Shown: one piece after another, positions 51,342 through 60,052 of the stretch
How the letters are laid out: each line of letters opens with the position of its first letter
How positions within the stretch are numbered: the stretch's first letter is position 1
Assembly (NCBI RefSeq): GCF_964332355.1
Contig: NZ_OZ201294.1
Span: forward strand, 1-64,000
From: Imbroritus primus
GTDB taxonomy: Bacteria > Pseudomonadota > Gammaproteobacteria > Burkholderiales > Burkholderiaceae
DNA: 64,000 bases
Reading direction: 5' to 3'
The notes under the pieces: model-generated
What the model saw: the letters and a program-made list of their open reading frames with translations, nothing else
What the model was told of the DNA's origin: nothing
Database searches by the model: none
Made by a program: the position numbers and the translations under genes

Positions 51342-52877
51342 ATGGCGCAAGCTTTGCCGGCATGGAATGCCAGTTATGACGTCGTGGTGGTGGGCTATGG
51401 TGCCGCGGGTGCCGTGGCGGCCATCGAGGCTGCCGATGCGGGTGCGCGCGTCCTGCTGATCGAGAAGATGCCCGATCCGGGCGGTATTTCGATTCTCTCG
51501 GCGGGCGGGCTGCGCATTACGTCCAGCGCCGACGATGCCTTCCGCTATCTCAAGCATACCTGCGGCGGCCGTACGCCGGACGATGTGCTGCGCGTACTGG
51601 CGGACGGCATGGCCGAGGCGCCGGATTACCTGCGTTCGCTTGCGAAGGCGAGCGATGCGACCGTCAAGGTAGTCAACTCGCCTGGCAACTATCCTTTCCC
51701 AGGCTGCGATTCGCTCGGCTATGCTGAGATCGAAAGCATTCCCGGATTCGATGCGCGCGATGGTTATCTGGCGGCGCGCCCGATGCGGCCCGGCTGCCTG
51801 CTGTTCAAGGTGCTGGTCGATAACGTCGAGCTGCGGCGCGCGGCCATCGACGTGTGGACTTCGACCGCGGCCGCGCGCCTGCATCGCAACGATGCGGGCG
51901 AGATCGTCGGCCTGCGCGCGGAGCGCGAGGGCCAGACAGTCGATATCGAGGCGCGACGCGGCGTCATCCTTACCTGTGGCGGCTTCGAGGCCAACGAGGA
52001 AATGAAGCGCCAGTACCTGGTCTCGACGCCGGTCATCAATACCGGCTTCCGTGGCAATACCGGCGATGGCATCCGCATGGCCCAGGCGGTCGGCGCGGAT
52101 CTCTGGCACATGTGGCTGTACCACGGCCCGTACGGACTGCGCCACCCCGATCCCGAGTATCCGTTCGGCCTGTATGTCAAGCTGCTGCCCATGTGGACGC
52201 CCGAGCGCACCGAGCGTGCGTTGCCGAAGATGGCCTGGATCATTGTCGACCAGGACGGCCGCCGCTACGTTGACGAATATCCTCCGTACATGTCCGACAC
52301 CGGTGTGCGCCAGTTCGATTTCTACGAGCCGAAAACATACCGTCATCCGCGCCTGCCATCCTTTCTGCTGTTTGATGAGGCTGGGCGCAAGGCCTATCCG
52401 CTCGGCCGCGCCATCACCAATGACCGCGAGGCGTGGTACGAGTGGAGCGACGACAACCTGCGCGAGGTCGAGAACGGCATCCTGAACCGCGCCGAGTCGC
52501 TCGCCGAGCTGGCGCAGCAGACCGGTGTGGACGAGGCGGTCCTGCGGGCCACGGTCGAGCAGTGGAATGCCGATTGCGACGCAGGCGAGGACACGGCCTT
52601 CGGTCGCCGTCCGGAAACCATGATGGCGCTGCGTGAGCCGCCATACTACTGGGCCGCCCTGTGGCCGGTGGTGATCAATACGCAAGGTGGTCCGGTGCAC
52701 GATGCGCGGCAGCGCGTCATTGATGTCGAGGGTCAGCCGATCGACCGGCTCTACTCGGCGGGCGAGCTGGGTAGCGTGTTCGGCCATGTCTACGTGTCGG
52801 GCGGCAATCTGGCGGAATGTTTCGTGGGCGGACGCATCGCGGGTCGGGAGGCCGCCGCGCGTGCGCCGCGCACCTGA
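51342..52877 (+). CDS. FAD-dependent dehydrogenase (fumarate reductase / ketosteroid dehydrogenase-like)
   Basis: The 511-residue flavoprotein opens with a Rossmann FAD site, VVVVGYGAAGAVAAIEAADAG. It has a second Gly-rich segment GRGVILTCGGFEANEE-like near residue 208 and a C-terminal FAD segment LYSAGELGSVFGHVYVSGGN. This layout fits the FRD/SdhA/KstD family, whose members dehydrogenate or reduce a C-C bond next to a carbonyl or carboxylate. No cytochrome domain or signal peptide is present, so it is cytoplasmic. AAGGAG precedes the ATG. The substrate is unknown; sharing regulon motifs with the carboxylase suggests the same pathway. Confidence 0.87.
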   Translation: MAQALPAWNASYDVVVVGYGAAGAVAAIEAADAGARVLLIEKMPDPGGISILSAGGLRITSSADDAFRYLKHTCGGRTPDDVLRVLADGMAEAPDYLRSLAKASDATVKVVNSPGNYPFPGCDSLGYAEIESIPGFDARDGYLAARPMRPGCLLFKVLVDNVELRRAAIDVWTSTAAARLHRNDAGEIVGLRAEREGQTVDIEARRGVILTCGGFEANEEMKRQYLVSTPVINTGFRGNTGDGIRMAQAVGADLWHMWLYHGPYGLRHPDPEYPFGLYVKLLPMWTPERTERALPKMAWIIVDQDGRRYVDEYPPYMSDTGVRQFDFYEPKTYRHPRLPSFLLFDEAGRKAYPLGRAITNDREAWYEWSDDNLREVENGILNRAESLAELAQQTGVDEAVLRATVEQWNADCDAGEDTAFGRRPETMMALREPPYYWAALWPVVINTQGGPVHDARQRVIDVEGQPIDRLYSAGELGSVFGHVYVSGGNLAECFVGGRIAGREAAARAPRT

Positions 52878-52906
52878 AATCATGGTGCATAGCAAAAAAA
52901 TCACAA

Positions 52907-52920
52907 ATAGTGGAATAGTT
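52907..52920. promoter_or_regulatory. Regulon motif, copy 6 (module B operon)
   Basis: ATAGTGGAATAGTT; its reverse complement AACTATTCCACTAT matches copy 3 at 13 of 14 bases. It lies about 175 bases upstream of the promoter of the long operon. Confidence 0.5.
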
Positions 52921-53083
52921 TTCTATGTTCTAAAAAGAAATTTAAGTTCAATAGTATCTAAAATCGGCAATTTTATTGCTCTTAAATCCGTGTCAATGGC
53001 AATGTTGTGTTCATATTTGGCGGAGACGCAAGGATGAGAATCCTGGTCATGTTTTCGAGGTTATTCGGAAAATGTGGCAAATA

Positions 53084-53112
53084 TTGACACTGCAAATCCA
53101 GCCACTTAGACT
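53084..53112 (+). promoter_or_regulatory. Promoter of the module B operon
   Basis: TTGACA (53084-53089), a 17-base spacer and TAGACT (53107-53112). Transcription would begin near 53119 and cover the SDR and all genes to the window end. Confidence 0.55.
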
Positions 53113-53177
53113 GCCTGAAAACAGCCGAGGAGCGCGCAATGCGCCTATCCCGGCAAAAAAAACTGGAGACCCAAGCG

Positions 53178-53951
53178 ATGCAGAAACGCTTCATGGATAA
53201 AGTCGTGCTCGTCACCGGCGCGGCACGAGGGATCGGACAAGCCACCGCGGCCAGGTTTGCAGAGGAGGGGGCCAAGATCGCCGTGTGCGATCTGTCCGCC
53301 GAGGCTGCGACTGAAACCGCTGCCGCCATTGCGTCCGAGTATGGTGTCGAGACCATCGGCGTTGGTTGCAACGTGGCCGACGAGGCGCAGGTCGAGCAGA
53401 TGGTCGAATCGGTGCTGAAGAAATTCGGCTCCATCGACTGCCTGATCAACAATGCCGGCGTCACGCGCGACAACCTGCTGTTCAAGATGTCGGTCGATGA
53501 CTGGGATGCCGTCATGAACGTGCACCTGCGCGGCACCTTCCTGTGCACGCGCGCTGTCCAGCGTCACATGGTCGACAAGCGCGCCGGCAAGATTGTCAAT
53601 CTCTCTTCCACTTCCGCACTGGGCAATCGCGGCCAAGCCAACTACTCGTCCGCCAAGGCGGGTCTGCAGGCTTTCACCCGCACCGCAGCGGTCGAACTCG
53701 GCCCATTCAACATCAACGTCAATGCCGTGGCCCCGGGTTTCGTCGATACCGAAATGACGCGCCAGACAGCCGCGCGTCGCGGTTATGAGGTTGAGGAATA
53801 CAAGGCCATGCGCGCCAAGAGCATTCCGCTCGGCCGCGTCGGTGTGCCGCGCGACATCGCCAACGTGATTGCATTCCTGTGCAGCGAAGACGCTTCGTTC
53901 GTCTCGGGGCAGATCATCTATGTGAAAGGCGGTCCGGAAACCGTGCGTTGA
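53178..53951 (+). CDS. SDR-family oxidoreductase (FabG-like)
   Basis: This 257-residue dehydrogenase has the full set of classical SDR motifs: VTGAARGIGQA, NNAGVTRDN, the Ser in NLSSTSALGN and YSSAK as the YxxxK pair. It probably oxidises a 3-hydroxyacyl-CoA or a similar hydroxy intermediate with NAD(P)+. The ATG at 53178 (MQKRFMDKVV) has GGAGA upstream; the ATG at 53139 in the same frame also has GAGGAG, so a 13-residue longer form is possible. It is the first gene of the long operon and contrasts with the motif-less SDR of module A. Confidence 0.9.
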   Translation: MQKRFMDKVVLVTGAARGIGQATAARFAEEGAKIAVCDLSAEAATETAAAIASEYGVETIGVGCNVADEAQVEQMVESVLKKFGSIDCLINNAGVTRDNLLFKMSVDDWDAVMNVHLRGTFLCTRAVQRHMVDKRAGKIVNLSSTSALGNRGQANYSSAKAGLQAFTRTAAVELGPFNINVNAVAPGFVDTEMTRQTAARRGYEVEEYKAMRAKSIPLGRVGVPRDIANVIAFLCSEDASFVSGQIIYVKGGPETVR

Positions 53952-53997
53952 GCGCATGGTTCGCCAAGAATCGCCCGTTGTAAAAACTGGAGGAACA

Positions 53998-55539
53998 ATG
54001 AAAAAACTGGTCTCGCAACTTACGCTGGGCGCCGCCGCTGCCTGCGCATTCCTCGCGACCGTGCCCGCACACGCCCTGAATGGCAAGCCCGCTGTCGACC
54101 GCGATACCGTGGTGTTTGCCATCGGCAAGGAAATCGGCAATCTGGATGGCCAGGTGGCTGCCACCGGTGACTCCCAGCGCTATGGCTGGCAGATGTACGA
54201 CACGCTGTATGCCTTTGACCGCAAGGGCAATGTGCAGCCGAGCGTCGCCACCGATGTCAAGATTTCGCCGGATGGGCTGCAGTACACCTTCACCCTGCGC
54301 AAGGGCGTGAAGTTCCACAACGGCGATGCGCTCACCGCTGCCGATGTGAAGTACTCGATGGAGCGGATCCTCAAGCCGGAAACCAAGAGTACCCGCCGTC
54401 CGTACTTCGTGAATCTCGTGGAAAGCACCGAGACCAGCGGCGACCACACGGTGACCTTCAAGCTGAAGCGCGCGGATGGCGCCTTCCTGAACAAGATCGC
54501 CGGCTACTTGCTGCTGGTGCCGAAAAAATATACTGAATCGCTGCCGACCCCGGAAGCATTCTCCAAGGCGCCGATCGGTTCGGGTCCGTACAAGTTTGTC
54601 GAACAGCGTATCGGTCAGTCGCTAACGTTTGAACGTTTTGATGGTTACTGGGGCAAGAAGCCGGGCATCAAGAAGCTGGTGTTCCGCAGCATTCCCGAGG
54701 CAGCCAGCCGCGTGAACGCGCTGATGAGCGGTGAGGTCGACGTGATCGACTATGTCGCGCCGGTCGACGTGAAGCGCCTCAAGGCCACCAAGGGCCTGCT
54801 CGTGAAATCGGTGCCGGCTGGCAGCCCGCTGGCCGTGCGTCTTTACTCGAACGTCGAAGGCCAGCCGCTGGCCAAGCGCGAAGTGCGTCTTGCCCTGAAC
54901 CACGGGCTGGATAGCGCCGCCATCATCAAGAACGTGCTGCATGGCGTGGGCGCGCCGATGACGTCGTACATCTCAGCCAGCTACCCGTATGGCGTGGACA
55001 AGACGCTCAAGCCGTACAAGTACGATCCGGCCCTGGCCAAGAAGCTGCTGTCGCAGGCGGGTTATCCGCAAGGCTTCCAGACCGAGATGTACTGCTCGAG
55101 CGACAACCCGAAGGAGCTGTGCGAGGCGATCGCCGCCTACTGGTCGACCATCGGCGTGCGCACCAGCGTCAAGGTCATCGACTATGCCGCGTGGAGTCGT
55201 CTGAACAATACGCACAAGTCGGGCCCGATGACGGTGATGCAGTTCTCGAACGCCATCTACGACCCGATTCACCCGATCAGCGGCGCCGCGTCCAAGGATG
55301 GTACGTGGTCCGACTATTCGAACCCGGAAGTGGAAAAGCTGATTGCCCAGGCCGATGCCGAGACGGATCGCGCCAAGCGTGACCAACTTTTCCAGAAGAT
55401 CGGCCGGACGCTGCACGAAGACGGCCATGCCGTGTTGCTGACTGAGCTCTATTACACCTTTGCGCAGGATTCCGGTCTCGACTGGGAGCCGCAGCATGGT
55501 AGTGGCTACTACAACCTGAAGGAAGTACGTTGGAAATGA
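53998..55539 (+). CDS. Peptide-type ABC transporter binding protein 2 (family 5)
   Basis: The 513-residue periplasmic protein has a signal peptide (about 1-27, ending PAHA-LN) and the SBP_bac_5 fold, with GLQYTFTLRKGVKFHNGDAL near residue 95. It is closely related to binding protein 1, including the LNNTHKSGPM and AIYDPIHPI segments. GGAGG precedes the ATG. Its stop overlaps the start of ligase B (ATGA), so uptake and activation are translationally coupled. Presumably it delivers the pathway substrate to the permeases at 57206-59021. Confidence 0.9.
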   Translation: MKKLVSQLTLGAAAACAFLATVPAHALNGKPAVDRDTVVFAIGKEIGNLDGQVAATGDSQRYGWQMYDTLYAFDRKGNVQPSVATDVKISPDGLQYTFTLRKGVKFHNGDALTAADVKYSMERILKPETKSTRRPYFVNLVESTETSGDHTVTFKLKRADGAFLNKIAGYLLLVPKKYTESLPTPEAFSKAPIGSGPYKFVEQRIGQSLTFERFDGYWGKKPGIKKLVFRSIPEAASRVNALMSGEVDVIDYVAPVDVKRLKATKGLLVKSVPAGSPLAVRLYSNVEGQPLAKREVRLALNHGLDSAAIIKNVLHGVGAPMTSYISASYPYGVDKTLKPYKYDPALAKKLLSQAGYPQGFQTEMYCSSDNPKELCEAIAAYWSTIGVRTSVKVIDYAAWSRLNNTHKSGPMTVMQFSNAIYDPIHPISGAASKDGTWSDYSNPEVEKLIAQADAETDRAKRDQLFQKIGRTLHEDGHAVLLTELYYTFAQDSGLDWEPQHGSGYYNLKEVRWK

Positions 55540-57209
55540 GCGAACAACCTTGGGTTGAACGCACCTTCGGCGATGCCCTGCTGTGGGCGTCGCGCGAATA
55601 CGGCAGCCGCGAGGCTGTCGTCTATGGTGCTGACCGCATCAGCTTCACACAGCTGGCCGACCGCGTGCGGGCCTTTGCCCGCGGGCTGATCGCCCAGGGC
55701 ATCGAGTCCGGCGAACACGTCGCGCTCTGGATGGCCGACCGGCCCGACTGGCTCGTGGCCCGCTGGGCCATTCCCATGATCGGTGCGGTGCTGGTGCCGG
55801 TGAACACGCGCTTTCGCGAGAAGGATGTCGGCTATGTGCTGGCGCAGTCCGATGCCCGCACGCTGATCGTGCAGCACGGCGCGGTGCGCGGCGTGCGCTA
55901 TCTCGACATCCTCGAACGCCTCGAGCCGGGCCTGGCCACGCAGCCGCAAGGGGCGTGGCAGTGCAAGGAGATGCCGGAGCTGCGCCGCGTGATTGGTCTG
56001 CAGGCGGACGAGTCGACGCCGCTGCCGGACAGCATCACGTCGTTTGCGGCCATCGAGGCGGCCGGCAAGGCACTGCTCGACGACGGGGTGCTGGAGCAGC
56101 GTGTGGCCAGCGTCAAGCCGGGCGATGTGGCGCAGATCCTCTACACCTCCGGCACCACCTCGTTTCCCAAGGGCGCCATGGTGTGCCACGGCCCGCTGCT
56201 GCAGAACAATGCCTATGCGGCTGACTGCATGGGCTTCGACACGACCGACAAGTACTTGTCGTGCGTGCCGCTGTTCACCGCTACCGGCACGTTCTACACG
56301 ATTGCGTTGTGGCTGGCCGGCTCGACCATGGTCATCACCGACCAGTTCAACCCGCAGATCTTCTGCGAGACGGTCGAGCGTGAACGCATCACCGGCAGCT
56401 ACTTCGTCGACACCATCGTGCAGGATCTCAAGGCCTATCCGGATCGCGACAAGTACGACTTGTCGAGCCTCCGGACCGGTTCGGGCGCGCCGCTGCCGAC
56501 CGCCTCGTTCCGCTGGCTGACGGAAACCATCGGCATGAAGGAACTGGTCAGCGCCTACGGCCTGTCCGAGACCTCGAATGCCGTGGTCCGCACGCGCTGC
56601 GAGGATCCGCTCGAGAAGCGTGCCATCACCAGCGGCCGGCCTTGCGATGGCGTGCACGTCCGCATCATCGATATCGAGACGGGCGAAGTGCTGCCGCACA
56701 GTCGGGTTGGCGAAATCTGCGTGTCGGGCTATACCATCATGAAGGGCTACTACAAGCGGCCTGACGAAGACGCCAAGACCTTCGACGCCGAGGGCTGGAT
56801 GCACACGGGCGACCTTGGCGAGCTCGATCCGGACGGCTACCTGATCTATCGCGGCCGCGTGAAGGAAATGATCAAGCCCGGCGGCTTCAACGTCGCGACG
56901 CAGGAAATCGAAGTTTTCCTGAAGACTTACGCCGGCGTGCGCCAGGCAGTCGTTGTGGGCGTGCCCGATGCGCGGCTTGGTGAAGTGGCCTATGCCTACA
57001 TCGAGCTGCAGGATGATGCGCACGTGACCGAGCAGGCGTTGATCCAGTATTGCAAGGACAACATCGCCAGCTACAAGGTGCCGCGCTACGTCGAGTTCGT
57101 GACCGCATGGCCGCTCACCGGTAGCCAGAAAATCAAGAAGCTGGAACTGAAGGCCCGTGCCGAGCAAACGCTCCAGGCGCGCGCGCCACAGCAGGCGGAG
57201 GCGACATGA
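55536..57209 (+). CDS. Acyl-CoA ligase B (AMP-dependent)
   Basis: This 557-residue enzyme is the paralogue of ligase A. YTSGTTSFPKGAM, YGLSETSNAVVR, GWMHTGDLGELD and TGSQKIKKLEL are intact, so it should form an acyl-adenylate and then the CoA thioester. The N-terminal part to about residue 227 is identical to ligase A, whereas the C-terminal part, which includes the acyl-binding pocket, is clearly different. This could tune substrate range while keeping a shared scaffold. It overlaps both neighbours by 4 bases. The start at 55536 (MSEQPWVERT) is fixed by the ATGA overlap. Confidence 0.9.
   Translation: MSEQPWVERTFGDALLWASREYGSREAVVYGADRISFTQLADRVRAFARGLIAQGIESGEHVALWMADRPDWLVARWAIPMIGAVLVPVNTRFREKDVGYVLAQSDARTLIVQHGAVRGVRYLDILERLEPGLATQPQGAWQCKEMPELRRVIGLQADESTPLPDSITSFAAIEAAGKALLDDGVLEQRVASVKPGDVAQILYTSGTTSFPKGAMVCHGPLLQNNAYAADCMGFDTTDKYLSCVPLFTATGTFYTIALWLAGSTMVITDQFNPQIFCETVERERITGSYFVDTIVQDLKAYPDRDKYDLSSLRTGSGAPLPTASFRWLTETIGMKELVSAYGLSETSNAVVRTRCEDPLEKRAITSGRPCDGVHVRIIDIETGEVLPHSRVGEICVSGYTIMKGYYKRPDEDAKTFDAEGWMHTGDLGELDPDGYLIYRGRVKEMIKPGGFNVATQEIEVFLKTYAGVRQAVVVGVPDARLGEVAYAYIELQDDAHVTEQALIQYCKDNIASYKVPRYVEFVTAWPLTGSQKIKKLELKARAEQTLQARAPQQAEAT
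55551..56218 (+). repeat. 668-bp near-identical tract shared with ligase A (copy 2)
   Basis: It aligns without gaps to 35441-36108 on the other strand. Three synonymous differences were seen. The breakpoints lie at TGGGTTGAAC on the left and GCCTATGC on the right. Confidence 0.88.
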
Positions 57210-58123
57210 TCAGATATATCCTCAAACGATTCGGGCAGTCGCTGGTCACCGTGCTGCTGGTGACCATCATCATCTTCCTGATCATCCGATTGATCGGCGA
57301 TCCCACGCACCTGATGCTGCCGCCGGAGGCCACCGAGGCCGACCGCCAGGTGTTGCGTCACCAGATGGGACTCGACAAGCCGCTGATCGTGCAGTACGGC
57401 ATTTACCTGCTGGATCTGTTCCGGGGCAACCTTGGCATGTCCTACCGGTTTGCGCTGCCGGCGCTCGACGTGGTGCTGCATGCACTGGGTCCGACGCTAC
57501 TGCTGACGGTGACGGCGCTGGCCTTCGGCATCCTCATCGGTGTGCCGCTCGGCGTGATCTCGGCCGTGCGCCGCGACGGCGTGGTGGACCAGATTGCCAC
57601 GGTGTTCGGTGTACTCGGACAGGCCGCGCCGCCGTTCCTGTTCAGCCTGCTGTTCATCCGGCTGTTCTCGATCGAGCTCTCCTGGTTTCCAACCAGCGGC
57701 TACGGCAGTATCAGTAACCTCATCCTGCCGGCGATTGCGCTGGGCTGGTATTCGGCGGCCGGCATCATGCGGCTGACGCGCTCCAGCATGAGCGAGGTGA
57801 TGGATTCCGAGTACGTGAAGCTGGCCCGTATCAAAGGCGTGCCGGAGCGCACCATCATCCGCAAGCATGCGCTGCGCAACGCGCTGCTGCCGATGATCAC
57901 GTTCACCTCGCTGCAGTTTGGCATCCTGATGGGCGGCGCCGTGTCGGTGGAGTTCATCTTTGCCTGGCCGGGCGTGGGACGTCTCATCCTCGAGTCGATT
58001 TCCAATCTCGACTATGCCGTCGTTCAGGCCGCCGTGACCGTTGGCGCACTGATCTTCACCCTGGTCAACCTTGGCGTGGACATCCTCTATGCCTACATCG
58101 ATCCAAGGATTCGCTATGCGTGA
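57206..58123 (+). CDS. ABC transporter permease 1 (DppB-like)
   Basis: The 305-residue inner-membrane protein has six predicted helices and the binding-protein-dependent permease motif near residue 200 (EYVKLARIKGVPERTIIRKH), the EAA loop that contacts the ATPases. N-terminal MIRYILKRFGQSLVTVLLV is typical of DppB/OppB. It overlaps ligase B by 4 bases and permease 2 by 8 bases. It forms the transport channel with permease 2. Confidence 0.92.
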   Translation: MIRYILKRFGQSLVTVLLVTIIIFLIIRLIGDPTHLMLPPEATEADRQVLRHQMGLDKPLIVQYGIYLLDLFRGNLGMSYRFALPALDVVLHALGPTLLLTVTALAFGILIGVPLGVISAVRRDGVVDQIATVFGVLGQAAPPFLFSLLFIRLFSIELSWFPTSGYGSISNLILPAIALGWYSAAGIMRLTRSSMSEVMDSEYVKLARIKGVPERTIIRKHALRNALLPMITFTSLQFGILMGGAVSVEFIFAWPGVGRLILESISNLDYAVVQAAVTVGALIFTLVNLGVDILYAYIDPRIRYA

Positions 58124-59021
58124 TACACCCACTATCCAACTGCGGCAGGTGCCGGCTGATCCCAGCCTGCCGGCGCCGCAGGCCCGTACCTCGCGTGGCC
58201 GCATGCTGGCCAAGCTGCAGGTCGGCATCGCTGCCCTGATCGCGATTGCTATCGTTGCCGTGGCGCTGTTCCCCGGCGTGTTCGCTCCGCATGATCCGAA
58301 CGCGATCTCGCTGTCGGACATCCTCAAACCGCCTTCGGCCGAACACTGGTTCGGTACCGACCAGCTGGGGCGCGATCTTCTCTCGCGCGTCATCTGGGGT
58401 TCGCAGGTGTCGCTGTACGTGGCGCTGTCCGCTGTCATGCTGGCCGGCATCGTCGGCAGCCTGATCGGTATCGCCGCCGGCTATATCGGCGGTGCCGTGG
58501 ACGCCGTCGCCATGCGCCTGGCCGACATCCAGCTGGCGCTGCCGGCGGTGATCCTGGCACTGGTGCTGGTGGGCGCGATCGGTTTCAGCATGTTCAACCT
58601 GATCGTGGTGCTGAGCCTCGCCAACTGGGCGCGCTTTGCCCGCGTAACGCGTTCGGAAGCATTGTCCCTGCGGCAGCGCGACTTCGTGTTGCTGGCCAAG
58701 CTGGCCGGTGCATCGAAGATCCGCATCATCCTGGCACACATCGTACCGAACGTGATCAACACTTTCATCGTTCTGGCGACGCTGGACGTTGGCATCATCA
58801 TCATCCTGGAAGCGACGCTGTCGTTCCTGGGCCTGGGTGTGCAACCGCCGACCGCCTCGTGGGGATCGATGATCGCCGACGGCCGTGGCTACCTCGAAAC
58901 CGCATGGTGGATCTGCGGTATTCCTGGCATGGTGCTGATGGCAGCCGTGCTTTCCGCCAACCAGCTCGGTGACGCCCTGCGCGACTGGCTGAGCCCCAAC
59001 ATGCAGCGAGCGTGGTCATGA
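58116..59021 (+). CDS. ABC transporter permease 2 (DppC-like)
   Basis: This 301-residue permease has an N-terminal cytoplasmic stretch with one helix (about 35-55), the FGTDQLGRDLLSRVIWGSQVSL segment characteristic of DppC/OppC, and an EAA loop RDFVLLAKLAGASKIRIILAH. AAGGA precedes the ATG, which lies inside the end of permease 1. Its stop overlaps the first ATPase start. Confidence 0.92.
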   Translation: MRDTPTIQLRQVPADPSLPAPQARTSRGRMLAKLQVGIAALIAIAIVAVALFPGVFAPHDPNAISLSDILKPPSAEHWFGTDQLGRDLLSRVIWGSQVSLYVALSAVMLAGIVGSLIGIAAGYIGGAVDAVAMRLADIQLALPAVILALVLVGAIGFSMFNLIVVLSLANWARFARVTRSEALSLRQRDFVLLAKLAGASKIRIILAHIVPNVINTFIVLATLDVGIIIILEATLSFLGLGVQPPTASWGSMIADGRGYLETAWWICGIPGMVLMAAVLSANQLGDALRDWLSPNMQRAWS

Positions 59022-60052
59022 CAGTCATTCTGGAAGCGAAGAACCTGACGACGATGCTGCGCAACCGCGCGGGCATCGTCACCGCGGTCGACAACGTCAG
59101 CCTGAAAGTCCGCGCCGGACGTTCCCTGGCTTTGGTCGGTGAATCCGGTTCGGGCAAGAGCATGACCTGCCTGTCAATGCTGGGCTTGCTGCCATCGAGC
59201 GGCAGGCTGATGGGCGGCGAGGTGCTGTTCAAGGGCCGTGACCTGGCGAAGATGTCGCGCGCTGAGATCCAGAAGGTGCGCGGCAAGGAAATCGGCATGA
59301 TCCTGCAGGACGCGATGACCTCGCTGAACCCGTTGCTGACCATTGGCGACCAGGTAAGCGAGATTTTCCGCGTGCACCAGGGTATTACCAACAAGGCGGA
59401 GCTGCGTCGCCGTTCCATCGAAGTGCTGGAGAAGGTCAAGATTCCGGCTGCCGAAGAACGCCTCGACAGCTATCCGTTCCAGTTCAGCGGCGGCATGCGC
59501 CAGCGCGTATCCATCGCCATTAATGTGGCGATGTCGCCCGACCTGCTGATCTGCGACGAGGCCACCACGGCACTCGACGTGACAGTGCAGCAGCAGTTGC
59601 TGAAGCTGCTGCGCGACCTGCAGCAGCAGAACAACATGGCCATTGTGTTCGTGACGCACGACCTGCATCTGGCCGCGCAGTTCTGCGATGACGTCGCCAT
59701 CATGTACGGTGGCCGCATCGTCGAGACGGGGCCGATCAACGAGGTGTTCGCCCAGCCGACGCACCCGTACACCATCGGCCTGCTGAGTGCAGTGCCGTCG
59801 CTGGCGACCTACAGCAACCGGCTGTCGGCGATTCCCGGCCAGCAGCCGACGCTGGCGCGCCTGCCGCAGGGCTGCCGTTTCGAGCCGCGTTGCGAGCATG
59901 CCATCGAGCAATGCCGTAGCCAGTATCCGGACTGGTTCGAGTGGGGCGACTCCGGCCGTCGCACTGCCTGCTGGCGCACGCAGGAGTCGCTGGCCGGCGT
60001 GTTGGCCGGTATTCCCGTGCGTTCGGAAAAATCGGTTTCGGAGGTGGCTTGA
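59018..60052 (+). CDS. ABC transporter ATPase 1 (DppD-like)
   Basis: The 344-residue ATPase has Walker A GESGSGKS, signature FSGGMRQRVSIA and Walker B LLICDEATTALD. It ends with the oligopeptide-transporter C-terminal domain CRFEPRCEHAIEQCRS, whose cysteines bind an iron-sulfur cluster in this family. It pairs with ATPase 2. The start codon overlaps the permease 2 stop, and its own stop overlaps the next start (TGATG). Confidence 0.93.
   Translation: MTVILEAKNLTTMLRNRAGIVTAVDNVSLKVRAGRSLALVGESGSGKSMTCLSMLGLLPSSGRLMGGEVLFKGRDLAKMSRAEIQKVRGKEIGMILQDAMTSLNPLLTIGDQVSEIFRVHQGITNKAELRRRSIEVLEKVKIPAAEERLDSYPFQFSGGMRQRVSIAINVAMSPDLLICDEATTALDVTVQQQLLKLLRDLQQQNNMAIVFVTHDLHLAAQFCDDVAIMYGGRIVETGPINEVFAQPTHPYTIGLLSAVPSLATYSNRLSAIPGQQPTLARLPQGCRFEPRCEHAIEQCRSQYPDWFEWGDSGRRTACWRTQESLAGVLAGIPVRSEKSVSEVA

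Larger units (their letters stand above)
52878..53177. other. AT-rich promoter region before the module B operon
   Basis: This gap holds regulon motif copy 6 on the left and a good promoter (53084-53112) on the right. No gene was found. Confidence 0.5.
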
